Part shown: positions 13,101 through 22,310 of the stretch, in pieces
How the letters are laid out: each line of letters starts with the position of its first letter
How positions within the stretch are numbered: the first letter of the stretch is position 1
DNA from: Pipra filicauda
Taxonomy: Eukaryota > Chordata > Aves > Passeriformes > Pipridae
Assembly (NCBI RefSeq): GCF_003945595.2
Contig: NW_024104903.1
Span: forward strand, 1-64,000
Direction of reading: 5' to 3'
DNA: 64,000 nt
The notes under the pieces: model-generated
The model's input: the letters and a program-made list of their open reading frames with translations, nothing else
What the model was told of the DNA's origin: nothing
Databases searched by the model: none
Made by a program: the position numbers and the translations under genes

Positions 13101-16100
13101 AGCAGTGGCCCTCTACTTCATTGATAAGGTACCCACAGCCTCACATCCAGTCCCTGGGTCCCCCATCCATGTGGAAGTTGGGAATTGCCTGATCCACTCC
13201 GCCCTGGAGTTGTTTTTTTGGTGATTCCTCGTGCTCTATGTGAGGAATCTTGGCAGCGATTATGGGATCGTGGAATGGTTTGGGTTGGAAGGGACCTTCG
13301 AGATCATCCAGTTCCAACCTCCTGTCACAGGCAGGGACACCTTCCACTAGACCAGGTGGCTCCAGTGCCCATCCTGCCTGGATGGCTCCAGTGCCCATCC
13401 AGCCCGGATGGGGTGTGACCATGGATGGTGATTCCCACTATTCCCTGAGGGTGCAGTTGTGCAGCAGAGCAGGAGCTGTGCTGTCCTTCCTGGGCTTCAC
13501 CTGCACTTGTGTCTCCATGTGGTGGCAAAATCCCCACTGGGAAGACAGAGAACCTTCATCTGGGGGGGGATATTTTAGGGTTTCTCTTGCTGGAGGCAGC
13601 TGCTGTTTGATTTCCACCAGGGTTCCGGTGAGACACCATCCTGAGAAAGCTGTCCTTGAGGCTCTGGAACAGGGAAGTGTTCAAGACCAGGTTGGATGAG
13701 GCTTTAACCCAATCTGGTCTTGAACACTTCCAGGGATGAGGAATCCACAGTTTCCCTGTCCCAGGTTGCTCCAAGCCCCATCCAACCTGGCCTTGGACAC
13801 TTCCAGGGATGGGGCATGACAGTGAATCCCAAATAATGGCTTCCACTTGATACAAATAACTGGAACAGGGAAACTGCGGATTCCTCATCCCTGGAAGTGT
13901 TCAAGACCAGGTTGGATGAGGCTTTAACCCAGTCTGGTCTTGAACACTTCCAGGGAGGAGGAATCCACAGTAGTGGAAGGTGTCCCTGCCCACGGCAGAG
14001 GGTTGCAACGAGATGATTTTTGAAGTCCCTTCTAACCCAAACCATTCCACGATTCTCTTCCCCCGCGTGTCCACATCCACTTTAACAACCTTGGAAAGGG
14101 GGAATCGAGGTGGGATGGGGGTGGATGACTCCCTGTCTCCCTTCCAGCTGGCCCTGAGAGCCGGGAACGAGAAGGAGGAAGGGGAGACGGCGGACACGGT
14201 CGGCTGCTGCTCCCTGCGCGTGGAGCACATCCGGCTGCACCCCCGGCTGGACGGGCAGGAGCACGTGGTGGAGTTGGACTTCCTTGGGAAGGATTCCATC
14301 CGCTACTACAACAAGGTGGCAGTGGAGAAGCAGGTGAGCGGGGGCAGTGCCAGGTCTCCAGGTGGTTCAAGTCAGCCCCGTGTCCGTCAGTCCCAAATCC
14401 GCATCCAAAACCTCTGGCAGAGGTGCCTCTTGTGCCTTAAAACCATCTCCTTGTCCTGGAGAACGGGGAGAAACTTCGGAGGAGGGGGGCTTGCCAAGTT
14501 GTTCTGCCCCAGGGACCGTGAAGGTCTCAGGATCTTTGGAGGGAGAAGTTCCCACCTCTGTTGAGGGAGAAAAGGTCCTGGAATCTTTTGGGGGGGGAGA
14601 GGAAAGGTCCTGAAGTCTTTTGAGGGGGGGAGAAGAAGCTCCCACCTCTTCTGAGGGGAAGAGGAGAATTCCCACCTCTTTTTGAGGGGGGGAGAGGGGA
14701 ATTCCCAGCTCTTTGAAGGGGGGGAGAGGAGAATTCCCAGCTCTTTGGAGGGGGGGAGAGGAGAATTCCCAGCTCTTTGGAGGGGGGGAGAGGAGAATTC
14801 CCAGCTCTTTGGAGGGGGGGAGAGGAGAATTCCCAAGCTCTTTCTGGAGCATCCTCAGTTGGCTACCTGGCACCAGAACTTGAAATGTCTTCATTTAGAT
14901 TTAATTATATAAATATAAATTTATATTTAATGTGTATTTACATATTTATATGTAAGTATTTATATATTTAAAAGTATCAAAAATGCTTTGCCTGTGGAAT
15001 GGATGATTTTAATGGCGTTTTGGGGGGAAAACTGGAGTGTCAGCGGTGGGAAAGGTTTGGGGGCACAGCCCCAGTGTGGCACCAGGGGCAGCCCTTGGAG
15101 TTGAGAAGGTTGGTGGGCGTGGATCTGAGTCCATCTGGATGAGGAGACAGAGATGAGGGAGATGTCTGGAAGCAATTCCACCTTGTCCCTGACCAGGACC
15201 ATCCTTTCCCCCCATCTTTAGGTCTTCAAGAACCTGCAGCTGTTCATGAAGAACAAGGACCCCTCCGATGACCTCTTTGACAGGCTCACTGTGAGTTGTC
15301 ACCTCAGATCTTCTCAACCAGCACTGGTGGCCCAGAGGGGGGAGAAGCAAAGCTGGGACCTCCCCCCTCCAGCCTTTGGTGCTGCTCAGTGCCACCCCTT
15401 TCCCTGCTTTTAGTCATTCCACCCTCAGAGACACCACTATCACCGTTGGATGGACCTGGGGGGGTTCTCTGAGATGTTTTCCATCCTCTCTGTGCTCTGG
15501 TGGCATCTCTGCTCGTGGCCCTTCTAAGGGGGTGGATTTCTGCTCCTTTGATCCTCCTCATTCATCTCCTTGGGATTTTTCTACCCTGGGCTGTGGGGTC
15601 CCCAGGGAGCCCCGGGATGGGGCCGTGGGGTCCGTAGGGAGCCCCGGGATGGGGCCGTGGGGTCCGTAGGGAGCCCCGGGATGGGGCCGTGGGGTCCGTA
15701 GGGAGCCCCGGGATGGGGCCGTGGGGTCCCTAGGGAGCCCCGGGATGGGGCCGCGGGGTCCCTAGGGAGCCCCGGGATGGGGCCGCGGGGTCCCTAGGGA
15801 GCCCCGGGATGGGGCCGTGGGGTCCCTAGGGAGCCCCGGGATGGGGCCGCGGGGTCCCTGGAGGGATAGCCCCGGATGATGGGGCCGCGGGGTGGGGCCC
15901 CCTAGGGAGCCCCGGGATGGGGCCGTGGGGTCCCTAGGGAGCCCCGGGATGGGGCCGTGGGGTCCCTAGGGAGCCCCGGGATGGGGCCGTGGGGTCCCTA
16001 GGGAGCCCCGGGATGGGGCCGTGGGGTCCCTAGGGAGCCCCAACATGTCGAACAGATCTGAGATCATATATTGGGTGATATCACGGAATCATTAAGGTTG

Positions 16101-19100
16101 GAAAAGCCCTCCCAAGATCATCCAGTCCAAGCATTAACCACACTCAGCACTAAACGGTGTCCCCACAGGCCAAGATGTGTCTTCTTGGACGTGGCTGGGC
16201 AGAAATTGTTGACTTCCAGGGAGATTCTTTGTGGATTTAGGTGGAATTTGTGCCAGTTTGGGGTAGATGGTGACCTGACCCGACCAGTGGATCTACAAAC
16301 TTCAGAATTTCATGGTTTTTAATTTGGTTTCTTAGGCAGGAGCGGGTGTGAAAAACAAGAGCTTTATTTTCCTGTCTTCTGCTTGTTCTGTTCTTTCTCT
16401 TTCATAGAATCATGGAATGGTTTGGGTTGGAAGGGACCTTAAAGATCACCTAGTTCCACCTCCAGCCACGAGCAGGGACACCTTCCACTATCCCAGGTTG
16501 CTCCGAGAACCATCCAAGCTGGCCTGGAACACTTCCAGGGCTGGAGCATGATACTGAATCCCAAACTAAGTCTTCTATTCACTACAAATAACTGGATTTG
16601 GGGCAAGAAGGGTTCACAGCTTCTCTGGGCAACCTGTGCCAGGACCTCCCCACCTTCCCAGGGAAGAATTTCTTCCCAATATCCCATCTAAACCTACTCT
16701 TTTCAGCTTGAAGCCATTCCCCCTTGTCCTGCCGCCCCAGTTCCTGCTGTGAGGTTTCTGTAGCCTTTGTCCTGTCTCCTTTCCCCCAGACAACCTTCCT
16801 GAACAAACATCTCCAGCACCTGATGGATGGTTTGACGGCCAAGGTGTTCAGGACCTACAACGCCTCCATCACCCTGCAGGAGCAGCTCAAGGCCCTCACC
16901 AACTGTGAGTTGCACTCTGGTTGGGCTCTCACCAGCTGCTTCACGTGGCCAGTGGGCTCAGAAATGTCCACTGGGGTCCCAAGAACTGTCTCCCCCCCCC
17001 TTGGCACTACCTTGTAGGGCAGGATGTAACTTATGGGATTGCAGCACTTCCGGGGCAGCAGGTTGGGAACCACGGTGAGAAATAGTTAACTCAGTAATAC
17101 TCTGACTAATTTCAAGCCAAGGTGGGACTGTTTGTCTCCCCCTTCCTTGTTTTGCTGGTTGGTTGCACCATTATTACCTCCTGGGGCACATGGGTCATGA
17201 GTCTCAGCAGCAGAGATTGTGATGCTCGGTTGTCCTTCCCCAATTCCCTTATCGCTCTCCCTGGAGAAAGGATGGGAAAGGCAAATGCCTTGCTGTTGTT
17301 CTGCCTTCCCTAAACCCCAGGAAAGAGCCTGAGTGATGCTTTCATTTATTCCCAGCTGAGGACAACGTTGCTGGGAAGCTCCTCTCCTACAACCGAGCCA
17401 ACCGCGCTGTGGCCGTGCTGTGCAACCATCAGAGGTCTGTGCCCAAAACCTTTGCCAAATCCATGGAAATCCTGCAGACCAAGGTGAGAAAGAGACCAAG
17501 TTGAGAGCCCTCAGGCCTGATCTCAGTCTCTGAGTTTTATTTTTGGGATGGGGGGGAGAAGGTGATGCCCAAAGATCAAGTTGATGAAGCTCATCGGGGA
17601 ATGAAGTGGGAATAGTGGAGCTTAATCAGTGCAGAGCCATCAGTGCCCAGGGTGGAGAGGGATGGGATAAGATCCAGGGTCAAATGCAGGATGAAGCTCA
17701 CTTGGCACAGAATTTGGGTGGGTTTTTGTGGTTTTGGTCTGTTTTCATCACTTAATGCCTGCAAACCAAGCTCTTTGTGATGCCACAACTCTGGCACAGC
17801 TGGCTCAGGACCGGGGAAACAGGTTTTCCTGTCCTGACTGCAGGAGGATCAGCTGGAAATTCCATGGATCTGCTCTGGAAATGCCTCAAATTACCACTTG
17901 TTATTGTCCTCAGCTTTTGCTCACACTCCCCTGAGGGACTGGGACTGTCACAAACCAGTTGGTCTCAGGCAATGACACAAGATGAACGGATTTAGGAGCT
18001 CCAAGTGTTTCTGGAATCTCTTGGCAAGATTCAAAGTAATGCTTGAGCCCAGCAGGTGCTGCAGCGACAGGTTTTTGGGACTGGGGTAGGGCTGGTAAGA
18101 AATTAGGGAATGGTGTGGGAAGGGGAAAAGGGAGGCAGCTGAAACCTCCAGGAAAGACAGGAGTGTGGTCTGACTTTCTTTTCATCTTCCCAGATCGATG
18201 CCAAGAAGAAACAGGTGGAGGAAGCCCAGCAAGAGCTGAAAAAAGCTGAAGATGAGTTGGAAGACTCAAAAGATGCCAAAGCAGAAGCGTGAGTGGCTCT
18301 TCCTTGGAATCCTGTCTTGCAGGGGGATTCTCTGCACGGAGAGCCCGTGGGTGGGGATGCTTTGGTCCAACACCCTCCTGGCAGTTCAGGAGAACAGGAA
18401 TGCCCATGGTGGGGGGTATCAGGTGCCTCTTGGCCCATGGAAGTCTGGAAGATGGTATTAGATCATGTGGATGGTTCCTTCCACTAGAGCAGGTTGCTCC
18501 AAGAACCATCCAACCCCGCCTGGAACACTTCCAGGGATGGGACAGCCACGGCTTCTCCGGGTAACCCATTCCAAGGTTTTGAGGGTGATGGTCTCTGGAT
18601 GTTGGATTTTGTGTCTGCCCATCTTTGGTGGTGGGAATGATATTATTTTATATAAAAATAAAAGGCATCTTACCAGGTCAAAGTCCTGGAGAAATAAGTC
18701 AAGATTCTTTTGATTCTTCCATTCTGGAATATTTCTAAGCTTAGGCCTTTCCTCTGTGTTTTTTTCTTCCTGTGCCCTCAGGAATGTGAAGAAGAAGAAG
18801 AAGCTGCTGAAGAGGCTGGAGGAGCAGCTGGCCAGGCTGAATGTCCAGGCCACAGATAAGGAGGAGAACAAGCAGATAGCTCTGGGCACTTCCAAGCTCA
18901 ATTACCTGGATCCCAGGATTAGCATTGCTTGGTAAATCTTGAATGTGCAGTCATGGAATGGTTTGAGTTGGAAGGGACCTTGAAGCTCACCCGGTTCCAA
19001 CCCCCTGCCATGGGCAGGAACACCTTGCACTGTCCCAGGTTGCTCCAAGCCCCGTCCAACCTGGCCTTGGACACTTCCAGGGATGGGGCATGACAGTGGA

Positions 19101-20108
19101 TCCCAAATTATGGCTTCCACTTGATATAAATAACTGGATTTAGGGTGAGAGGGGGTCACTTGGCAAGTCTTCAACAGTGAGTTATTTGCTTAAGGAACTT
19201 GGGTTGGAGATGCTGCACCTGGAGTGGGGAGGACACTGAATCCCAGAATCCCAGAATCACTGAGGTTGGAAAAGACCTCCAAGATCATCAAATCCAACCT
19301 GTGATCCATCTCCACCTTGTCCCCCAGCCCAGAGCACTGAGTGCCATGTCCAGGCCTTCCTTGGACACCTCCAGGGATGGGGACTCCAAACCTCCCTGGG
19401 CATCCCATTCCAGTGCTTGACGACCCTTTCCATGAAGAAATTCCTCCTGATGTCCAACCTGACCCTCCCCTGGTGCATCTTGAGGCCGTTTCCTCTTGTC
19501 CTGTCCCTTGTTCCCTGGGAGCAGAGCCCAACCCCCCCAGCTCCTCCCTCCTCTCAGGGAATTGCAGAGATCCAGAAGGTCCCCCCTGAGCCTCCTTTTC
19601 TCCACGCTGAACCCCCCCAGCTCCCTCAGCTGCTCCTCATTTATTCTCCAGACCTTCCCCATCTCCATTCCCTTCCCTGGACACGCTCCAGCCCCTCAAT
19701 GTCTTCCTTGTCACAAGAGGCCCAAAACCCACCCCAGGATCTGAAGTGTGGCCTCTCCTGTGCCCAGCACAGGGGGACAATCCCTGCCCTGCTCCTGCTG
19801 GTCACATTATTTCTGATCCAAGCCAGGTGCCACTGTCCTTCTTGGCCACCTGGGCACACCTGGCTCGTGTCCACGAGCATCTCCAGGTCTCTGCCCCTCC
19901 AGCCTGGAGCACTCGGGGGGGTGGGTCATTGGGCCTGGGGAGTGTTGGAACATCTCCCTGAGGTGGGAGGTACCAAACACACCCCGTGTCTTGTGCTCCT
20001 CACAGGTGCAAGAAGTTCGGGGTGCCCATCGAGAAGATCTACAACAAGACCCAGAGGGAGAAGTTCGCCTGGGCCATCGCCATGGCCAACGAGGACTTTG
20101 AGTTCTGA
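3240..20108 (+). CDS. TOP1MT: TOP1MT: type IB DNA topoisomerase, mitochondrial-type paralogue (14 coding exons, 5' end missing)
   Basis: Nicks one DNA strand, holds it through a 3'-phosphotyrosine and lets supercoils relax. Exons 3240-4189, 7065-7180, 9172-9293, 9918-10040, 10784-10971, 11951-12095, 12985-13128, 14148-14333, 15222-15290, 16790-16904, 17356-17483, 18194-18288, 18782-18931 and 20006-20108 join in phase to 877 codons plus stop, all with AG/GT borders. Counting from 3240, residues 1-316 are a charged Lys/Glu region, then come the core, a coiled-coil linker (about 763-813) and the C-terminal domain. The catalytic set is Arg600, Lys644, Arg702, His744 and Tyr835; these spacings equal human TOP1 Arg488, Lys532, Arg590, His632 and Tyr723. 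The MT paralogue rather than TOP1 is favoured by [34 protein letters not shown] and the AMANEDFEF end. No start codon or mitochondrial presequence was found; 5' exons must lie upstream. Ly6 genes downstream agree with the human neighbourhood. Confidence 0.96.
4266..4662. repeat. About 52-bp tandem repeat, 7-8 copies (TOP1MT intron)
   Basis: Units contain 'ggttttatttctttgggtaa' followed by an 'attgagaattgaattttt'-like part. They begin about 75 bp after the donor of the Lys/Glu exon. Confidence 0.85.
4890..5790. repeat. AT-rich low-complexity block
   Basis: About 900 bp made almost only of A and T, in ATAAATA and TATAAAT arrangements, without a stable period. It lies inside a TOP1MT intron. 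Confidence 0.85.
5795..6305. repeat. About 115-bp tandem repeat, 4-5 copies
   Basis: Each unit holds 'ccctgtgtttttct', 'ccaccttttgccacactgga' and 'ttcccatccaaaattcctgt'. It lies directly against the AT-rich block in the same intron. Confidence 0.85.
6712..6852 (+). mobile_element. CR1 LINE 3' fragment
   Basis: Sense CR1 tail: 'agtggctgcctcatccctgg', 'gacctgggatagtggaaggt', 'gatgatctttgaggtccctt'. It lies about 210 bp before a TOP1MT acceptor. Confidence 0.8.
7065..7180 (+). CDS. TOP1MT: TOP1MT exon: start of core domain
   Basis: It follows the acceptor tcttctcccag and encodes [12 protein letters not shown] through [14 protein letters not shown], the conserved start of the topoisomerase IB core. 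The donor is g|gtacgt. It completes the Trp codon split with the previous exon. Confidence 0.95.
7181..8370. other. TOP1MT intron, unique part
   Basis: No repeat or coding signal was recognised here. The open frames present show no similarity I can name. Confidence 0.4.
8371..8700. repeat. 30-bp GC-rich minisatellite, about 11 copies
   Basis: Units of 'ccgggaaccgatcccaggcc' plus 'cggagaagcc', several identical and a few shortened in the middle (8480-8580). Because 30 is a multiple of three, most frames stay open as ten-residue repeats; these are not genes. It runs straight into a CR1 tail. Confidence 0.95.
8701..8848 (+). mobile_element. CR1 LINE 3' fragment
   Basis: Sense CR1 tail with 'cccatccctggaagtctcca', 'acctgggctagtggaaggtg' and 'attccatgattctt'. 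Its 5' edge merges with the 30-bp minisatellite. Confidence 0.85.
9172..9293 (+). CDS. TOP1MT: TOP1MT exon: core domain
   Basis: It encodes [19 protein letters not shown] and the strongly conserved [12 protein letters not shown] segment, ending FFHDWRK. The acceptor is ttttcccag and the donor aag|gtacat. Confidence 0.95.
9918..10040 (+). CDS. TOP1MT: TOP1MT exon: core domain
   Basis: It encodes [18 protein letters not shown], then [20 protein letters not shown]. The IHKYFVDK wording is closer to TOP1MT than to TOP1. The acceptor is ttccccag and the donor cag|gtcagg. Confidence 0.95.
10505..10748 (+). mobile_element. CR1 LINE 3' fragment
   Basis: Sense CR1 from 'gatgttgggaagaaattcca' to 'ccattccatgattttttttt'. 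It ends about 35 bp before a TOP1MT exon. Confidence 0.9.
10784..10971 (+). CDS. TOP1MT: TOP1MT exon: core domain with [10 protein letters not shown]
   Basis: It encodes the segment with [34 protein letters not shown] and [12 protein letters not shown], part of the DNA-clamping core. It directly follows a CR1 tail and a T-tract in the intron. The donor is ag|gtgagt. Confidence 0.96.
11440..11862 (+). mobile_element. CR1 LINE 3' part
   Basis: A longer sense CR1 fragment: 'ggctgagggagcttgggg', 'ggaggctcaggatggacctt', 'gttggtctcttctccc' and 'gaaggactttcccaacctt'. Confidence 0.85.
11951..12095 (+). CDS. TOP1MT: TOP1MT exon: core domain
   Basis: It encodes [18 protein letters not shown], then [12 protein letters not shown] and [12 protein letters not shown]. 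The donor aag|gttgga departs from consensus, and the next intron ends in a duplicated acceptor region (12735-12984). Confidence 0.95.
12735..12984 (+). repeat. 124-bp tandem duplication spanning a splice acceptor
   Basis: Two copies (about 12735-12860 and 12861-12984) share 'tttagatgctgga', 'ggttagactggaaggggtgg' and 'gtcttggcctcccttt'. The second copy supplies the TOP1MT acceptor used before 12985. Confidence 0.9.
12985..13128 (+). CDS. TOP1MT: TOP1MT exon: core domain
   Basis: It encodes [18 protein letters not shown], then [11 protein letters not shown] and [12 protein letters not shown]. The acceptor cctttccag lies in the second copy of a 124-bp tandem duplication. An in-frame upstream AG at 12863-12864 could in principle extend it by 40 codons. 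Confidence 0.95.
13268..13355 (-). mobile_element. CR1 LINE 3' fragment
   Basis: Antisense CR1 end: 'gaatggtttgggttggaagg', 'agatcatccagttccaacct', 'agggacaccttccactagac'. Confidence 0.85.
13640..14055. mobile_element. Rearranged CR1 fragments in both directions
   Basis: Sense and antisense CR1 pieces alternate and form two palindromes (13674-13733, 13886-13953). The last piece, about 13970-14055, is a sense CR1 tail ending 'aaccattccacgattc'. Confidence 0.8.
14148..14333 (+). CDS. TOP1MT: TOP1MT exon: catalytic Arg and Lys
   Basis: It encodes [19 protein letters not shown], then CCSLRVEHI and [15 protein letters not shown]. Arg600 (codon 14157-14159) and Lys644 match human TOP1 Arg488 and Lys532. 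The donor is cag|gtgagc. Confidence 0.97.
14560..14840. repeat. About 32-bp G-rich tandem repeat, 8-9 copies
   Basis: Units of 'ggggggagaggagaattccc' plus 'agctctttggag' in a TOP1MT intron, with runs of six to eight G on the sense strand. Confidence 0.9.
15222..15290 (+). CDS. TOP1MT: TOP1MT exon: core domain (23 codons)
   Basis: This short phase-0 exon encodes [17 protein letters not shown] and LFDRLT. The acceptor is catctttag and the donor act|gtgagt. The following intron holds the 32-bp G-rich array. Confidence 0.94.
15590..16045 (+). repeat. 32-bp G-rich minisatellite, about 14 copies
   Basis: Unit core 'gggatggggccgtggggtcc' followed by 'ctagggagcccc'. Copies vary at one or two bases (ccgt/ccgc, ctagg/gtagg), with one rearranged unit near 15860-15900. 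It lies in a TOP1MT intron. Confidence 0.95.
16078..16325 (-). mobile_element. CR1-like LINE fragment
   Basis: Antisense: 'cacggaatcattaaggttgg', 'agatcatccagtccaagcat', then a diverged body. Confidence 0.65.
16404..16735 (-). mobile_element. CR1 LINE 3' part with internal extra block
   Basis: Antisense CR1 from 'catagaatcatggaatggtt' to 'cccatctaaacctactcttt'. A block of about 60 bp with 'ctacaaataactggattt' sits inside it, shared with the copies near 13820 and 19090. Confidence 0.85.
16790..16904 (+). CDS. TOP1MT: TOP1MT exon: catalytic Arg702
   Basis: It encodes [18 protein letters not shown], then [20 protein letters not shown]. Arg702 (codon 16850-16852) matches human TOP1 Arg590. The acceptor is ttcccccag and the donor t|gtgagt. 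Confidence 0.97.
17356..17483 (+). CDS. TOP1MT: TOP1MT exon: catalytic His744
   Basis: It encodes [18 protein letters not shown] and VAVLCNHQR, then [13 protein letters not shown]. His744 (codon 17427-17429) matches human TOP1 His632. The donor is aag|gtgaga. Confidence 0.97.
18194..18288 (+). CDS. TOP1MT: TOP1MT exon: linker coiled coil
   Basis: It encodes a heptad-like charged helix ([20 protein letters not shown] and on), the linker between the core and the Tyr domain. The donor is gc|gtgagt. Confidence 0.93.
18455..18585 (-). mobile_element. CR1 LINE fragment
   Basis: Antisense: 'ggttccttccactagagcag', 'cctggaacacttccagggat', 'ttctccgggtaacccattcc'. Confidence 0.8.
18782..18931 (+). CDS. 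TOP1MT: TOP1MT exon: active-site tyrosine
   Basis: It encodes the linker end ([17 protein letters not shown]), then [20 protein letters not shown] and LDPRISIAW. Tyr835 (codon 18903-18905) is the nucleophile, equal to human TOP1 Tyr723. The donor is tg|gtaaat. Confidence 0.97.
18950..19165 (-). mobile_element. CR1 LINE 3' part with the same extra block
   Basis: Antisense: 'tcatggaatggtttgagttg', 'ccaggttgctccaagccccg', then 'gatataaataactggattta'. It begins about 20 bp after the active-site exon. Confidence 0.85.
19238..19915 (-). mobile_element. CR1 LINE, long antisense fragment
   Basis: About 680 bp: 'ggttggaaaagacctccaag', 'tgtccaggccttccttgg', 'ttgtcctgtcccttgttccc', 'cctgagcctccttttctcca' and 'tcctgctggtcacattattt'. 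It ends about 90 bp before the last TOP1MT exon. Confidence 0.9.
20006..20108 (+). CDS. TOP1MT: TOP1MT last coding exon
   Basis: It encodes [20 protein letters not shown], then [13 protein letters not shown] and stop TGA at 20106-20108. The FEF ending resembles TOP1MT (TOP1 ends YEF). The acceptor is gctcctcacag. Confidence 0.97.
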
Positions 20109-20373
20109 GCCCGCTTCCACCTTCAGTCCTTCATCTGGTGCTGCTAGAAAGCTTCTTTTATTTTTTCCCTGCTGCTGCAGGGGGCTGAGGGGTTGTCCAG
20201 GAGAAGAATTTGATGCCTTTTTTGTAGACAGAAGAAAACCTCTGGTTTCTTTTTGAGGGGGTTTTGCTGATTGTGACCCTCGCCCTGAGTGACTTTGAGG
20301 GAGCTCCTGATTCATCCTCGGAGCTGCCAAGTGCTTGGGATTTTGTTTTTCTTTTTTTTCCTTTGTGAAGAAG

Positions 20374-20379
20374 ATTAAA
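20374..20379 (+). terminator. Poly(A) signal of TOP1MT
   Basis: ATTAAA lies 266 bp after the stop codon and is followed within about 50 bp by TG/T-rich sequence. It gives a 3' UTR of roughly 290 bp. The placement is inferred. Confidence 0.6.
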
Positions 20380-20400
20380 TGAGAACCTTAACTGTGCTGA

Positions 20401-21540
20401 TAAACAAGCTCTAGTTTAATCCTGTCTCCTTGATGTGGTTGGAGCCCTTTTTGAATTGGCTGGGTGGGAAATACGAGGTGGTGACAGTGCCAGAACAGGT
20501 TTGAGCTGTTCTGTCAGACCCGGGCTTGGATTGGGGGTGAAATGAGAGGGAGGGGAAAATCTCAGAGTTCTACATTTCAGGGGGTTTTGTGCCCTTTCAC
20601 CTCCAGGAGAGGAGAAAGTTTTGCAGGTGCAAGGATGTGAAATGAAAAAATGTGGGAGGGAGGAGAAGGATCCTGGATTAAAAAGCAGCTTCATGTTGCA
20701 GGGGGATAAAATTCACCTTGGCACGAGCCAAGTGTACTCTAACCACCCCTAGGTGGGTGAATCTTGGTCTGGGAGAGAACATCTCACTTGGGAATGTGGG
20801 AGTTTTTTTTATCCCAAATTCCTTCAGTTGGCTCTGTCTCAGTTTCTCTGGGGCACAAACGTAAACTGCCCGGGCACGGATTTAGGGAATGGGTCATTTC
20901 CTAGAAAACAGGCAGTAAGGAAAGATGATGCTGGGCCAGACTCTTGAGTGTGCTGGAGGAGGTGGTACCAACCTTCCTGGAGCTCTTCCTGTGTTGGGAT
21001 GACATTCCAACTGCTGCAGGGACCGACGGCACCGACCGCTCGTGCTGCTTTTCACCTAATTAGCTGGTTTTAGACCTAAAAAAAAAGTGATCCCAGCATG
21101 TCCCTGGCAACATTCCCACATCCCAGCACCTCCCAGGTGTGAACAAGCTGTTGGATTGGCAGCAAAAGCCTTCTGGCACCTCAGGGCTGATGTTCAGGTT
21201 GCTCCAGTGCAAAGCTCCTGGTGCTTCCCACGTGTTCTTGTGTTTAAGCTGTCACTGTTTTGGTTGGGAATTTGGGGTTTTAAATGCATTTCTTTAAAAC
21301 TAGGAGTGTTTTTTTTTCTGGGAATCAGTGACTTGAGGATTTTTGGAGTTTGTCAAGGGTGTGGTTCTGCTGAGATGATGTTCCTTGAGCCCTGTGTTGG
21401 GGTCGGGAGCTCTGAGACACAAGGAACCAGTTCGGTCCCAGTGGATGGGAGATGGTTTTCTGCCCACCTTGAAGTGCTTTCTGGCTTTTCAAAGAGGTTA
21501 AACTGAATATTTGTCATGAAGCGGGATGGAAAGTTTTTAT
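20401..21540. other. Gene-free unique sequence after TOP1MT
   Basis: No exon or repeat family was recognised. It contains ordinary mixed-composition DNA with a few T runs. Confidence 0.4.
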
Positions 21541-21544
21541 TCCA

Positions 21545-21715
21545 TCCCAGATGGATGCTTAGAGAAGCTGTGGCTGCCCCATCCCTGGAATTGTTCAGGT
21601 TAGACAGGACTTGGAGCAGCCTGGGGCAGTGGAAGGTGTCCCTGCCTATAACAGGGGTTTGGAACTGGATGAGCTTTAAGGTTCCTTTCAATCCAAACCA
21701 TTCTGTGATTCTCTA
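21545..21715 (+). mobile_element. CR1 LINE 3' fragment
   Basis: Sense tail: 'agagaagctgtggctgcccc', 'gcagtggaaggtgtccctgc', 'ccaaaccattctgtgattct'. Confidence 0.85.
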
Positions 21716-22009
21716 AAATAAGGACATAATTCCTGTTAAGTCCCCACAAAACCAGTGCTCCTGTCTCCCAGGAGCAGGAAAAAGAGGAGCAAGATGCAGT
21801 GGGATGAGCACTGGGGATGTCTCCGTATCACTGTGGATGTTCCCACCCAACCAGTAGATTTATTAATTCTTTTTTTAGAATTTCCTACAGGAAAAAAGGT
21901 CTCTAGAACATCATGTGAGAGAAGAGCTGCTCAGGAGCAGGATGGTGTCCTCACCACACACCCCTGAGAGCAGGATCCCTCTCCCAGGGGAGAGGGTTAT
22001 TTGTTGACT

Positions 22010-22310
22010 CCCAGTTTAACCCTGGGAAGCCATTCCCTGTGTCCTGTCCCTCCATCCCTTGTCCCAAGTCCCTCTCCAGCTCTCCTGGAGCCCCTTTAGG
22101 CCCTGCAAGGGACTCTCAGGTCTCCCTGGAGCCTTCTCTTCTCTAAGTGAACATTCCCAGCTCTCCCAGCCTGGCTCCAGAGCAGAGGGGCTCCAGCCCT
22201 TGGAGCATCTCCGTGGCCTCCTCTGGACCTGCTCCAGCAGCTCCAGATCCTTGTGCTGATGATCCCAGAGCTGGATGCAGAACTCCAGCTCTGGTGCCCC
22301 GATATAAGGA
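22010..22310 (-). mobile_element. CR1 LINE fragment
   Basis: Antisense: 'aagccattccctgtgtcctg', 'cctctccagctctcctggag', 'tccgtggcctcctctggacc', 'gatgcagaactccagctctg'. The mirror copy at 26100 has the same segments in sense. Confidence 0.8.
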
